Origin: Paracoccaceae bacterium
Lineage (GTDB): Bacteria; Pseudomonadota; Alphaproteobacteria; Rhodobacterales; Rhodobacteraceae
DNA length: 20,231 bases
Assembly: GCA_016937725.1 (NCBI GenBank)
Contig: JAFGVZ010000219.1
Span: 1 to 20,231, forward strand
Direction: 5' to 3'
Both the position numbers and the translations under genes were made by a program. Numbering within the stretch: the stretch's first letter is position 1; every line of letters starts with the position of its first letter. Below are positions 5,863 to 17,941 of this stretch, in pieces. Under the pieces are notes generated by a model. That model was not told the origin of the DNA, made no database searches, and worked only from the letters and a program-made list of their open reading frames with translations.

Positions 5863-8328
5863 ATGCTTTTTCTACATCGCCTGCTGATCATTGTTTTCCT
5901 TGGCATTTTGCCTGTCACAGGCATAGCCCAGACACCGCCAGAGACTCAAAATGCGGGCGCGCCAGCAACGCCGGATTACCAAGCGTGGAATGCACGCGCT
6001 GATACGATAGAGGTTGAAATCTCTGCCGAGGGCGTGACGCCCGAGCGGCTAGAGCAGATCCGCGCCGAATTGGCAGAGTTCCGGGCGCGGTTTCAAGCCG
6101 CGCAATCCGTCAACGGCCCTCAGATTGACGGTTTGCGCCAGCAGCTAGACGCCTTGGGCGCGCCGCCCGAAGACCCGACGACCGAAGCGCCCGAAGTGGC
6201 CGAACGCCGTGCGCAATTGAACACCGAGCTTGCAGCGCTTCAGGCCCCCCGTTTGGCTGCACAAGAAGCGTTCAGCAGGGCCAACGCGCTTGTGACCCGC
6301 GTGGACACAACTTTGCGCACATTGCAGGCTGACCTACTATTGGCGGTGGAACCCTACCCGTGGAACCCGGCCAACTGGGTCGTGGCGTTGACAACGATAT
6401 ACGACGCCTCTGCCACGATCGTCCGAGAGGTGAACAATACACGCACCAGCCAGCTGCGCCTGCGCCAATTGCGCGAAAACCTGCCGCTGATTTTTGGCTT
6501 GCTGGTTTTTGGCGGATTCGTGCTGTTGCGCGGGCGCAAATGGATTGAAGGCTTCGTGCTAAGTCTGCGCAGCGGGCGCATTGGCACGCGAGTGCTGGGC
6601 AATTCGCCCAAAGGGCAAAGCCTTCTGGGGTTGGTTTTGTCATTCAGCCAAGTCATCGTGCCAAGCCTTGCGGTGCTGGCGCTATATAATGCGGCGCTGG
6701 CCTCGTCCATGATGGGACAGCGCGGCGATGCGTTGGCCTTCGCGATTGCGCAGATGGGGATCATCTATTTCATCGCGCGGTGGATTGGGCTTTGGCTGTT
6801 CCCGGCTTCCGCCGATCTGCGTTCGCCTTTGCTGTTGACAGACGGAGAACGCCGCCAAGGCCGAGTGTTCGTGAACCTTCTGGGCTTATTCGTAGGTCTG
6901 TATGAAGCAGTCTTGATTTTCGTGAATGAAAGTGTTGCCGAACGCGCCGCAGTTTCCGTCGTCGCTTTCCCGGTCATCATTCTGACCGCTTTGGCCCTGT
7001 TCCGGCTGTCGCAATTGTTCATTCAACACGCCAAGGCCAATGCGGCGTCGGACCAAGACACCATCTTCAAAGACCGCGCCATTGGGCTTGTGGGGCGGGC
7101 AACCATGGCGGTCGCGGTTGCCGCGCCCGTCTTGGCAGGGCTTGGTTATCTGAATGCCGCAGAGGCTGTCTTGTTCCCGACGATCACATCGGTCGCGCTG
7201 TTTGCGGTATTGCTCCTTATCCAGCGGATCGTGGCGGATATTTACGACCTGGTCACGAAACGCCCCGATGATGCGCCCGAACCGCTTCTGCCCGCGCTTT
7301 TCGGGTTTATGTTGGCCTTGGCCTCGCTGCCGCTTTTTGCCCTGCTCTGGGGCGTGCGCGCCACCGATCTGGCCGAGGTTTTCACCACCTTGATGGCGGG
7401 TTTCCAGATTGGCGAAACCCGCATTGCCCCCAGCGCACTGTTGGTGCTTCTGGTGGTGTTCGGGATGGGATATTACGCAACCCGCCTGTTGCAGGGCGCG
7501 CTTGGCTCTACCGTGCTGCCCAAAACCAAGATCGACAAGGGCGGCCAAAAGGCAATCATTTCGGGCACCGGCTATATCGGGATGTTCGCCGCCGCTTTGA
7601 TTGCAATTTCCACGGCCGGCATTGACCTGTCGGGCCTTGCCATCGTGGCGGGGGCCTTGTCTGTCGGGATCGGCTTTGGCCTGCAAAACATCGTTTCGAA
7701 CTTCATTTCGGGCGTAATCTTGCTGATCGAGCGGCCCATTGCCGAAGGTGACTGGATCGAGGTTGGGCCAACCATGGGCACGGTGAAATCCATCTCCGTC
7801 CGCTCGACCACGATAGAAACCTTTGACCGCACCGATGTGATCGTGCCCAATACCGACCTGATCGCCGGGTCCGTGACCAACTGGACCCGCTACAACAAGA
7901 CCGGGCGCATTATCGTGCCCGTGGGTGTGGCCTATGGCACCGACACGCGCCGGGTAGAGCGTATTCTGCAAGAGATTGGCGATGCGCAACCCTTGGCGCT
8001 TCTAGACCCGGCTCCGACGGTTTTGTTCACCGATTTCGGGGCCGATGCGCTGATGTTTGAATTGCGTATGATCCTGAGTGATGTCAGCTTCGGGCTGTCT
8101 GTGCGCACCGAAATTCGCCACCAGATTGCCGAGCGATTCAAGGAAGAGGGGATAGAGATACCCTTCGCCCAGCGTGATATCTGGCTGCGCAACCCCGAAG
8201 CGTTACGTCCGGATTATCAGGCGCCCATCAATCCAGAAGTGCCCTTGGCGTCAGAGCGCCGCGCGGTCGATCTGCGCCGCGATGAGATTGATACCGATTA
8301 TCAAGACGGCGATGGCGACAGCCGCTAA
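5863..8328 (+). CDS. DUF3772/MscS-family mechanosensitive ion channel
   Basis: An 821-residue inner-membrane channel of the large MscS type, expected to open under membrane tension and release solutes during hypo-osmotic shock. A signal peptide (MLFLHRLLIIVFLGILPVTG, cleavage probably after IA at about 22) leads to a periplasmic helical region with coiled-coil character and the DUF3772 segment (about 40-200). About eleven membrane segments follow between 207 and 626. The pore helix and MscS core are in about 595-626, with GIGFGLQNIVSNFISG and the IERPIAEGD link. The beta domain (EVG..GTVKSISVRSTTI) and the alpha/beta C-terminal domain with GIEIPFAQRDI complete it. Its ATG lies 3 nt after the preceding stop without a clear Shine-Dalgarno sequence, suggesting translational coupling. 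The stop overlaps the convergent rhomboid gene. Confidence 0.92.
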   Translation: MLFLHRLLIIVFLGILPVTGIAQTPPETQNAGAPATPDYQAWNARADTIEVEISAEGVTPERLEQIRAELAEFRARFQAAQSVNGPQIDGLRQQLDALGAPPEDPTTEAPEVAERRAQLNTELAALQAPRLAAQEAFSRANALVTRVDTTLRTLQADLLLAVEPYPWNPANWVVALTTIYDASATIVREVNNTRTSQLRLRQLRENLPLIFGLLVFGGFVLLRGRKWIEGFVLSLRSGRIGTRVLGNSPKGQSLLGLVLSFSQVIVPSLAVLALYNAALASSMMGQRGDALAFAIAQMGIIYFIARWIGLWLFPASADLRSPLLLTDGERRQGRVFVNLLGLFVGLYEAVLIFVNESVAERAAVSVVAFPVIILTALALFRLSQLFIQHAKANAASDQDTIFKDRAIGLVGRATMAVAVAAPVLAGLGYLNAAEAVLFPTITSVALFAVLLLIQRIVADIYDLVTKRPDDAPEPLLPALFGFMLALASLPLFALLWGVRATDLAEVFTTLMAGFQIGETRIAPSALLVLLVVFGMGYYATRLLQGALGSTVLPKTKIDKGGQKAIISGTGYIGMFAAALIAISTAGIDLSGLAIVAGALSVGIGFGLQNIVSNFISGVILLIERPIAEGDWIEVGPTMGTVKSISVRSTTIETFDRTDVIVPNTDLIAGSVTNWTRYNKTGRIIVPVGVAYGTDTRRVERILQEIGDAQPLALLDPAPTVLFTDFGADALMFELRMILSDVSFGLSVRTEIRHQIAERFKEEGIEIPFAQRDIWLRNPEALRPDYQAPINPEVPLASERRAVDLRRDEIDTDYQDGDGDSR

Positions 8329-9089
8329 CGCTGCCACGGGTTGCGCAACTTGCCTGTGCTTGGAAGGCTGGTCTTGCCAAGCCGATATGTCGCATCCGGG
8401 TGGGGCGGGTGACCGTGGGTCTTGGCCCATAATGCCCGCCCGCCTTGCTTCAGCCACAGGGGCAAGGCCAGCACGACACCGGCGATGAACCCGCCAATAT
8501 GCGCCCAATAAGCGACACCGTCTTCTGCGGCGGTCGGGCCAAGCCCGGCAAAGACCTGCATGCCGAACCAGCCGCCCAGCACCAGCCATGCCGGTATCGG
8601 GATGATGCGAAAATAGATGAGCAGGAACAGGAACATGTCCACGCGCGCGCGCGGATACATCAGAAGGTAGCCGCCCAACACACCTGCAATGGCCCCGGAC
8701 GCGCCCACCATGGGGATATAGCTTTGAGGTTCAGAAAGATATTGCGCCAGCCCCGCCGCGACACCGCAGGCAAGGTAGAAGGCCAGAAAGGGCAGATGGC
8801 CCCACGCTTCTTCCATATTGTCGCCGTAGATCCACAGAAACAACATGTTGAAAGCCAGATGCATCAGCCCCCCATGCAGGAATTGATGCGTGACCAGCGT
8901 ATCATAGCCTTGCCCTGCGTCGATGATTGCGGGCACCATGCCCCATTGCAGGAAAAAGCGCGTCAGCGCGGCGTCATTGCTGAATAAGCCATAATACCCA
9001 AGGAAAATCAGGATATTTGCGGCCAGCAGCGCGTAGGTCACATACGGTCTGCGGTCGCTTGGGTTGTGGTCCCGAATCGGGATGAGCAT
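8325..9089 (-). CDS. Rhomboid family intramembrane serine protease
   Basis: A 254-residue polytopic membrane protease that cleaves transmembrane substrates within the bilayer. The catalytic dyad is Ser131 in MVGASGAIAG and His197 in AYWAHIGGF. HGGLMHLAFNM (72-82) supplies the conserved His and Asn, and YLACGVAAG lies in a further helix. About six to seven membrane segments are visible, with a short soluble tail of about 40 residues (HPPHPDATYRL). The ATG at 9087-9089 is chosen because a GGAGGGG Shine-Dalgarno sequence lies 5-6 nt ahead of it; a TTG at 9110 is in frame but unsupported. Its TAG stop and the TAA of the convergent channel gene share bases 8326-8327. The natural substrate is not indicated by the context. 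Confidence 0.93.
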   Translation of the reverse strand: MLIPIRDHNPSDRRPYVTYALLAANILIFLGYYGLFSNDAALTRFFLQWGMVPAIIDAGQGYDTLVTHQFLHGGLMHLAFNMLFLWIYGDNMEEAWGHLPFLAFYLACGVAAGLAQYLSEPQSYIPMVGASGAIAGVLGGYLLMYPRARVDMFLFLLIYFRIIPIPAWLVLGGWFGMQVFAGLGPTAAEDGVAYWAHIGGFIAGVVLALPLWLKQGGRALWAKTHGHPPHPDATYRLGKTSLPSTGKLRNPWQR

Positions 9090-9108
9090 TCTCACCCCTC
9101 CGGGCGGC

Positions 9109-9139
9109 AAAAACCTGACCCGCGCGAAGGTCGCGCGGG
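9109..9139 (-). terminator. Probable terminator of clpA
   Basis: On the minus strand a perfect 9-bp stem (arms at 9119-9127 and 9131-9139, CCCGCGCGA/TCGCGCGGG) is followed, after five bases, by five T. It begins 10 nt past the clpA stop. The gap between stem and T-run makes it non-ideal, so some readthrough into the rhomboid gene is possible. Confidence 0.5.
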
Positions 9140-9149
9140 CCGGAAGCGT

Positions 9150-11468
<2,319 letters not shown>

Positions 11469-11539
11469 GTCAGACGCTCCTGTTTCTGGATGGCGGTCGG
11501 GCTTTTGATCCGCCGCCATGTTCGCCTCATAGTGTTAAA

Positions 11540-11566
11540 CTTCGGTTTTATTCCTCATCCTTCAAG
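11540..11566 (-). promoter_or_regulatory. Possible heat-shock-type promoter of clpA
   Basis: On the minus strand an exact CTTGAA (rc of 11561-11566) precedes CCGAAG (rc of 11540-11545) by 15 nt, about 70 nt upstream of the clpA start. CTTGAA is the classic -35 core for the heat-shock sigma factor RpoH. The -10 match is poor, so this is only a candidate. The 148-bp gap between gloB and clpA holds no terminator that I can see. Confidence 0.25.
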
Positions 11567-11616
11567 TGTTTTTTTGGGCAAAGCGCCTTCTAGCCACAAG
11601 ATGCGGGGAAAAGTGA

Positions 11617-12384
11617 TCAGAAACGATCCTTCCGGGCGCGCAGTTCGGCGAATGTTTCGGTGTCGCTCGCACCATCCATACCAAGGCTGGCTTTCATCTG
11701 GTCTGATGTGGCGCGCAAAAAGGGGTTGGTGGCTTTTTCTTCGGCAAGCGTGGCGATGGCCATGGGCGCGTTTTGCCGGCGCATATCCTCGAACGCGGCA
11801 ATGCGGGCGGCAAGGGCGGGGTTGTCGGCATCGACACTTTGCGCGAAGGCCGCGTTGCCCTGAGAGTAGTCATGGCCAGAGCACACACGTGTTGCGTCGG
11901 GCAGGGCAGTCAGCTTGCACAGGCTCTGCCACATCTGGGCGGGCGTGCCTTCGAACAAGCGGCCACAGCCCATAGCCATCAGGCTGTCGGCGGTGAACAC
12001 CACGTCGCTTTGCGGGACGTGAAAGGCAATGTGACCAATCGTATGTCCTGACACGTCGATCACATGCACATCCTCGCCGCCGAAGGACAGGTTGTCGCCT
12101 TCCCGCAGGGCGTGATCCAAGGGCGGCAGGCGATGGGCATCCGCCGCAGCGCCCCAAACCTGTGCGCCAGTGGCCGCGCGCAACTCTGCGACCCCGCCGA
12201 TATGGTCGTTATGGTGGTGCGTGATCAAAATATGCGAGAGTGTCCAGCCTTTGTCGGCCAGTGCAGCCAAGATCGGACCGGTTTCGGGCACGTCCACCAC
12301 GGCGGTTTGCCCGCTTTCTGTATCGTGCAGCAAGTAGGCGTAATTATCACTCAGGCAGCGCAGGGCCAGAAGTTCAAGGGGCAT
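11617..12384 (-). CDS. gloB: Hydroxyacylglutathione hydrolase (glyoxalase II)
   Basis: A 255-residue cytosolic metallo-beta-lactamase-fold thioesterase that hydrolyses S-D-lactoylglutathione to D-lactate and glutathione, the second step of methylglyoxal detoxification. The dinuclear metal site is visible as THHHNDH (55-61: His56, His58, Asp60, His61), His114 in SGHTIGH, Asp133 in TADSL and His171 in CSGHDY. GCGRLFEGT (139-147) and the C-terminal ATNPFLR glutathione-binding segment are diagnostic of glyoxalase II rather than a generic hydrolase. The start at 12384 is chosen for its AAGGA Shine-Dalgarno sequence and because MPLELLALRCLSDNYAYL is the family start; the frame is open 29 codons further. 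It is divergent from the methyltransferase gene with 85 bp between start codons. Confidence 0.93.
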   Translation of the reverse strand: MPLELLALRCLSDNYAYLLHDTESGQTAVVDVPETGPILAALADKGWTLSHILITHHHNDHIGGVAELRAATGAQVWGAAADAHRLPPLDHALREGDNLSFGGEDVHVIDVSGHTIGHIAFHVPQSDVVFTADSLMAMGCGRLFEGTPAQMWQSLCKLTALPDATRVCSGHDYSQGNAAFAQSVDADNPALAARIAAFEDMRRQNAPMAIATLAEEKATNPFLRATSDQMKASLGMDGASDTETFAELRARKDRF

Positions 12385-12469
12385 GGCGTTTTCCTTCGCT
12401 TGGGGTATGGTCAGGGTCAGGCTAAGCGCGACAGTGCCGCACAGTGCCGCCATGTGCAACGAGGACAAC
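12385..12469. promoter_or_regulatory. Divergent control region gloB / methyltransferase
   Basis: This 85-bp spacer must hold both promoters. It contains two exact tandem direct repeats: GGTCAG twice (12409-12420) and ACAGTGCCGC twice (12431-12450). No convincing -35/-10 pair was found in either direction by eye. Confidence 0.4.
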
Positions 12470-13231
12470 ATGCACCATGACGTGATCGCTCTGCGCGACT
12501 TTTACTACACCACGTCGCTGGGGCGGGCGGCGCAAAAGGCGTTGCGCGACCAATGCCTTGCGCAATGGCCGGACGTGGCGGGCAAGGATGTGGCGGGCTT
12601 TGGCTTTGCTGTGCCGCTGCTGCGCCCATGGCTGGCACCTGCACGGCGCGTGATCGCGCTGATGCCCGCGCAACAAGGGGTTATGCATTGGCCGGCAGAG
12701 GCCGCGAACCATTCCGTCCTGACAGAGGAAACCAACTGGCCACTGGCCACAGACAGCATTGACCGGCTGGTCATGTTGCATGGGCTGGAAACCTGCGACC
12801 GGCCCGCGGCTTTGCTGGAAGAGGCCGCGCGGGTGCTGCGCGTGGGCGGCGAGGCGCTTTTCATCCTGCCCAACCGCTCGGGATTGTGGGCGCGCATGGA
12901 TGGCACCCCCTTCGCGCTGGGGCGACCCTATTCCACGGGCCAGATCGGGGCGCTTTTGCGTGATCATGGCTTTCAGATCTGCGATAATGGCGGGGCGCTG
13001 TTTTTCCCGCCGCGCGACAACAAGCGCTGGCTGCGGTGGGCCATGTGGCTGGAACGTTTGGGCCGCCGCATGGTGCGGCTGCGGGCCGGGGGGGTTTTGG
13101 TGGTGCGCGCGCGTCGGGTTGTCGACACGCCAACAAGCGGCCTTGCGATCCGGGACCGACGGCCCTTGCGAATCCTCGACGGTGTCACGCAACCTGCCGG
13201 CACCCGTCCGGCATGGCGCAACCATCGATGA
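12470..13231 (+). CDS. Class I SAM-dependent methyltransferase, substrate unknown
   Basis: A 253-residue protein with a Rossmann-type methyltransferase core of the Methyltransf_11 kind. The AdoMet loop is GFGFAVP (43-49), shorter and less canonical than GxGxG. PLATDSIDRLVMLHGLE (91-107) is the central strand motif, and RVLRVGGEALFILPN (121-135) is the typical post-core strand found in ubiquinone/menaquinone and BioC-like enzymes. The C-terminal part is basic and may bind a nucleic acid, lipid or protein target; nothing identifies the substrate. The ATG at 12470 is chosen because GAGGA lies directly upstream and MHHDVIALRDFYYTTSLGRAA matches the start I remember for Rhodobacterales relatives; ATG codons at 12452 and further up are in frame. 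It is divergent from gloB and followed by the atp operon after 262 nt. Confidence 0.8.
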   Translation: MHHDVIALRDFYYTTSLGRAAQKALRDQCLAQWPDVAGKDVAGFGFAVPLLRPWLAPARRVIALMPAQQGVMHWPAEAANHSVLTEETNWPLATDSIDRLVMLHGLETCDRPAALLEEAARVLRVGGEALFILPNRSGLWARMDGTPFALGRPYSTGQIGALLRDHGFQICDNGGALFFPPRDNKRWLRWAMWLERLGRRMVRLRAGGVLVVRARRVVDTPTSGLAIRDRRPLRILDGVTQPAGTRPAWRNHR

Positions 13232-13493
13232 ATGGGTTGCGAGAATCGTTCGCGCGTGCCCGCCCCGTTGGCCCGTTTTCAGCGCCAGATTGGATGATAG
13301 CGCAAGCGCATGACGCATTGGTGCCACCAACATGCAGTTTTCGTCGTGCTTTAGGCTCAACATGTGGCCTTGGCGGTTGCAGCATCAAAAGGGCTCTGCT
13401 AAACCCGCGCCGATTTCACATGCCGCGACAGCGTTGCACAACTGGCATCAGGCCAGGGCGCAAGGTCCGGTGCAACCAGATGGAAGGGTGGAC
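13232..13493 (+). promoter_or_regulatory. Upstream region of the atp operon
   Basis: A 262-bp gap with no convincing gene. It contains an exact 13-nt odd palindrome TTGGTGCCACCAA (13318-13330). A weak promoter candidate is TTGCAG (13377-13382), 17 nt, TAAACC (13400-13405), which would give a leader of about 80 nt before atpH. No clear terminator for the methyltransferase gene is visible, so readthrough into atpH is possible. Confidence 0.3.
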
Positions 13494-14054
13494 GTGTCCG
13501 AACCAGCTTCGATCTCCTCCGGCATTGCGCAACGCTATGCCACAGCCATTTTCGAGCTGTCGAAGGAAGCAAGCGCGCTGAGCGCGCTGGAAAACGATGT
13601 TGACGCGCTCGATGGCGCGCTGACCGACAGCGCAGAACTGCGTGACCTGATTTCATCGCCGGTTTATTCCCGCGACGACGTGACCCGCGCAATCGGGGCC
13701 GTGGCCGCGAAGATGGGTCTGTCGCAAGCGGTTGCCGGTGGTCTTGGCCTGATGGCCTCGAAGCGGCGTATGTTTGCCCTGCCACAAGTGATTGCCGCGC
13801 TTCGCGCCATGATCGCGGATGAAAAAGGCGAAGTTACCGCAGAAGTCACCTCTGCCAAGGCCCTGAGCGAAGCGCAGGAAGCCGAACTGGTCAAGACGCT
13901 GAAAGCGCGTGTTGGCAAAGAGATCAAACTCAAACTCGTCGTCGATGAAACGCTCATCGGCGGTCTTGTCATCAAGGTGGGCTCGCAAATGATCGACACG
14001 TCGATCCGCGCGCAGCTCGCGGCCCTCAAGAACAGCATGAAAGAGGTCGGATAA
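13494..14054 (+). CDS. atpH: F1 ATP synthase delta subunit
   Basis: A 186-residue subunit that forms part of the peripheral stalk, tying the top of F1 to the membrane-bound b subunits. The N-terminal helical domain shows IAQRYATAIFELSKE and LISSPVYSRDD. The C-terminal region has the family signature IGGLVIKVGSQMIDTSIRAQLAAL. The start is the GTG at 13494, since VSEPASIS is the usual Rhodobacterales beginning and GGAAGG lies 6 nt upstream; a second GTG at 13488 is in frame, and the frame is open back to 13332. It is the first gene of atpHAGDC, and its TAA is immediately followed by the atpA ATG with no spacer. Confidence 0.94.
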   Translation: MSEPASISSGIAQRYATAIFELSKEASALSALENDVDALDGALTDSAELRDLISSPVYSRDDVTRAIGAVAAKMGLSQAVAGGLGLMASKRRMFALPQVIAALRAMIADEKGEVTAEVTSAKALSEAQEAELVKTLKARVGKEIKLKLVVDETLIGGLVIKVGSQMIDTSIRAQLAALKNSMKEVG

Positions 14055-15593
14055 ATGGGTATCCAAGCTGCTGAGATTTCTGCCATCCTGAAAGAGCAGA
14101 TCAAGAACTTCGGTCAGGATGTCGAAGTCGCCGAAGTGGGCCGCGTGCTCTCTGTTGGTGACGGTATCGCCCGTGTGCATGGTCTGGACAATGTTCAGGC
14201 TGGCGAAATGGTCGAATTCCCCGGCGGTGTGCGCGGTATGGCGCTCAACCTTGAAGCCGACAATGTGGGTATCGTTATTTTCGGCGATGACCGCGGCATC
14301 AAGGAAGGCGATACCGTCAAACGCACCAAGTCCATCGTGGACGTGCCGGTGGGCGACGAATTGCTGGGCCGTGTTGTCGACGGTCTGGGCAACCCGATCG
14401 ACGGCAAGGGCGAGATCAAGACCACCAAGCGGTCGGTCGCGGACGTCAAAGCCCCCGGCATCATCCCGCGTAAATCGGTGCATGAGCCGATGGCAACCGG
14501 TCTGAAATCCGTGGACGCCATGATCCCGGTTGGCCGTGGCCAGCGTGAGCTGATCATCGGCGACCGTCAGACGGGTAAAACCGCCGTGGCGCTCGACACG
14601 ATCCTGAACCAGAAATCCTATAACGAAGCTGCGGGCGATGACGAGAGCAAGAAGCTCTACTGCGTTTACGTTGCTATCGGCCAGAAGCGGTCCACCGTGG
14701 CGCAGCTGGTGAAGAAGCTGGAAGAAACCGGCGCGATTGACTACACGATCGTTGTGGCTGCCACAGCCTCCGACCCCGCGCCGATGCAGTTCCTGGCCCC
14801 CTACGCCGCGACCGCGATGGCCGAGCATTTCCGCGACAATGGCCGTCATGCGCTGATCATCTATGATGACTTGTCCAAGCAGGCCGTGGCTTACCGCCAG
14901 ATGTCGCTCTTGCTGCGCCGCCCGCCGGGCCGCGAAGCTTACCCCGGCGACGTGTTCTACCTGCACTCCCGCCTGCTGGAGCGGTCTGCCAAGCTGAACG
15001 AAGATCACGGTGCAGGGTCGCTGACCGCGCTGCCGATCATCGAAACGCAGGGCGGCGACGTGTCGGCCTTTATTCCGACCAACGTGATCTCGATCACCGA
15101 CGGGCAGATCTTCCTTGAAACCGAACTGTTCTACCAAGGTATCCGTCCGGCTGTGAATACCGGTCTGTCGGTGTCGCGCGTGGGCTCCTCGGCGCAAACC
15201 AACGCGATGAAGTCGGTCGCTGGTCCGGTGAAGCTGGAACTGGCGCAATACCGCGAAATGGCGGCCTTTGCGCAGTTCGGTTCCGATCTGGACGCCTCGA
15301 CCCAGAAACTGCTGAACCGTGGCGCACGTCTGACCGAGCTGATGAAGCAAGGCCAGTATTCGCCGATGACCAACGCCGAAATCGTTTGCGTCATCTATGC
15401 GGGCACGCAGGGCTATCTGGACAAGATCGCCGTCAAGGATGTCGGTCGCTACGAAGCCGGCCTGCTGTCGCATCTGCGCGGCAAGCACAAGGCGCTTCTG
15501 GATGACATGACCGTCAATGACCGCAAGGTGAAGGGCGAGTTGGAAGACAAGATCCGCGCAGCACTTGACGAATTCGCGAAAGATTTCGCCTGA
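14055..15593 (+). CDS. atpA: F1 ATP synthase alpha subunit
   Basis: A 512-residue non-catalytic nucleotide-binding subunit of the alpha3beta3 head. The P-loop GDRQTGKT is at 169-176, exactly where E. coli alpha has it. The N-terminal beta-barrel (VGRVLSVGDGIARVHGLDNVQAGEMVEF is its core region, about 28-55) and the GGDVSAFIPTNVISITDGQIFLE segment follow, then PAVNTGLSVSRVGSSAQ, whose Arg reaches into the catalytic beta site. The C-terminal helical domain ends in FAKDFA. Its ATG abuts the atpH stop, so translation is probably coupled. Length is normal for the family. Confidence 0.98.
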   Translation: MGIQAAEISAILKEQIKNFGQDVEVAEVGRVLSVGDGIARVHGLDNVQAGEMVEFPGGVRGMALNLEADNVGIVIFGDDRGIKEGDTVKRTKSIVDVPVGDELLGRVVDGLGNPIDGKGEIKTTKRSVADVKAPGIIPRKSVHEPMATGLKSVDAMIPVGRGQRELIIGDRQTGKTAVALDTILNQKSYNEAAGDDESKKLYCVYVAIGQKRSTVAQLVKKLEETGAIDYTIVVAATASDPAPMQFLAPYAATAMAEHFRDNGRHALIIYDDLSKQAVAYRQMSLLLRRPPGREAYPGDVFYLHSRLLERSAKLNEDHGAGSLTALPIIETQGGDVSAFIPTNVISITDGQIFLETELFYQGIRPAVNTGLSVSRVGSSAQTNAMKSVAGPVKLELAQYREMAAFAQFGSDLDASTQKLLNRGARLTELMKQGQYSPMTNAEIVCVIYAGTQGYLDKIAVKDVGRYEAGLLSHLRGKHKALLDDMTVNDRKVKGELEDKIRAALDEFAKDFA

Positions 15594-15614
15594 GGGCGGT
15601 GAGAGGACAAGCGT

Positions 15615-16484
15615 ATGCCTAGCCTCAAGGACCTGAAAAACAGGATCGCCAGCGTCAAGTCGACGCGGAAGATCACGAAAGCCATGCAGATGGTCGCGGC
15701 GGCGAAACTTCGCCGCGCCCAGGATGCGGCGGAAGCCGCGCGGCCCTATGCCGATAAAATGGCGGATGTCGTCAATGGCCTTGCAGCGTCGGTTGCAGGG
15801 TCGGACACGGCCCCCAAACTGCTCGCCGGCACCGGCAGCGACAAAACGCATTTGTTGGTCGTGATGACCGCAGAGCGCGGGCTGTGCGGTGGCTTCAACT
15901 CGTCCATCGTGAAGCTTGCACGCATTCATGCGAACAAGCTGGTGGCCGAGGGCAAGACCGTCAAAATCCTGACGGTTGGCAAGAAGGGCCGCGAACAGCT
16001 CAAGCGTGATCTTGGCGCGCATCTGGTCGCCCATATCGACCTGAGCGAGGTCAAGCGCGTCGGCTATCAGAACGCGGCGGATGTGGCGAACAAGGTGTTC
16101 GACATGTTCGATGCGGGCGAGTTCGACGTCGCAACCATCTTCTTCAACCGGTTTGAATCGGTCATCAGCCAGGTCCCGACGGCCACACAGGTCATTCCTG
16201 CCGTGGTGCCGGAAGGGGCCGAAGCGGCCGCGCTTTACGATTATGAACCGTCCGAGGAAGCGATCCTTGCCGACCTGCTGCCCCGCGCAGTGACCACGCA
16301 GATCTTCACCGCTCTTCTGGAAAATGCCGCCTCCGAGCAGGGCGCGCGGATGTCCGCCATGGACAACGCGACCCGCAACGCAGGCGACATGATCGACCGG
16401 CTGACCACCGAGTATAACCGCTCGCGTCAGGCATCGATCACCAAAGAGCTTATCGAGATCATTTCGGGCGCCGAGGCGCTCTGA
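15615..16484 (+). CDS. atpG: F1 ATP synthase gamma subunit
   Basis: A 289-residue central rotor shaft that turns inside alpha3beta3 and couples proton flow to catalysis. The N-terminal helix (LKDLKNRIASVKSTRKITKAMQ) and the C-terminal helix (MSAMDNATRNAGDMIDRLTTEYNRSRQ.SITKELIEI) are the long coiled coil of the shaft and are highly conserved here. The globular middle has the ERGLCGGFN motif. A GAGAGGA Shine-Dalgarno sequence precedes the ATG, and 21 nt separate it from atpA. Confidence 0.97.
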   Translation: MPSLKDLKNRIASVKSTRKITKAMQMVAAAKLRRAQDAAEAARPYADKMADVVNGLAASVAGSDTAPKLLAGTGSDKTHLLVVMTAERGLCGGFNSSIVKLARIHANKLVAEGKTVKILTVGKKGREQLKRDLGAHLVAHIDLSEVKRVGYQNAADVANKVFDMFDAGEFDVATIFFNRFESVISQVPTATQVIPAVVPEGAEAAALYDYEPSEEAILADLLPRAVTTQIFTALLENAASEQGARMSAMDNATRNAGDMIDRLTTEYNRSRQASITKELIEIISGAEAL

Positions 16485-16504
16485 CGAACCCGGAGAAATA
16501 GACA

Positions 16505-17923
<1,419 letters not shown>

Positions 17924-17941
17924 AAGTGGTTCGGCGTCCGG

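Noticed and set aside
6886..7989. A 367-codon minus-strand frame opposite the mechanosensitive channel gene
   Set aside because: It lies inside a certain gene, with low-complexity Gly/Gln/His/Arg-rich translation and no motif.
11469..11519. ATG start for clpA 17 codons upstream
   Set aside because: The extra residues are unlike the family, while the GTG at 11468 has a well-placed AGGAG.
13232..13493. Small coding gene between the methyltransferase and atpH
   Set aside because: Several open frames cross the gap, but all are extensions of shadows or of atpH; none has a ribosome-binding site with a plausible protein.
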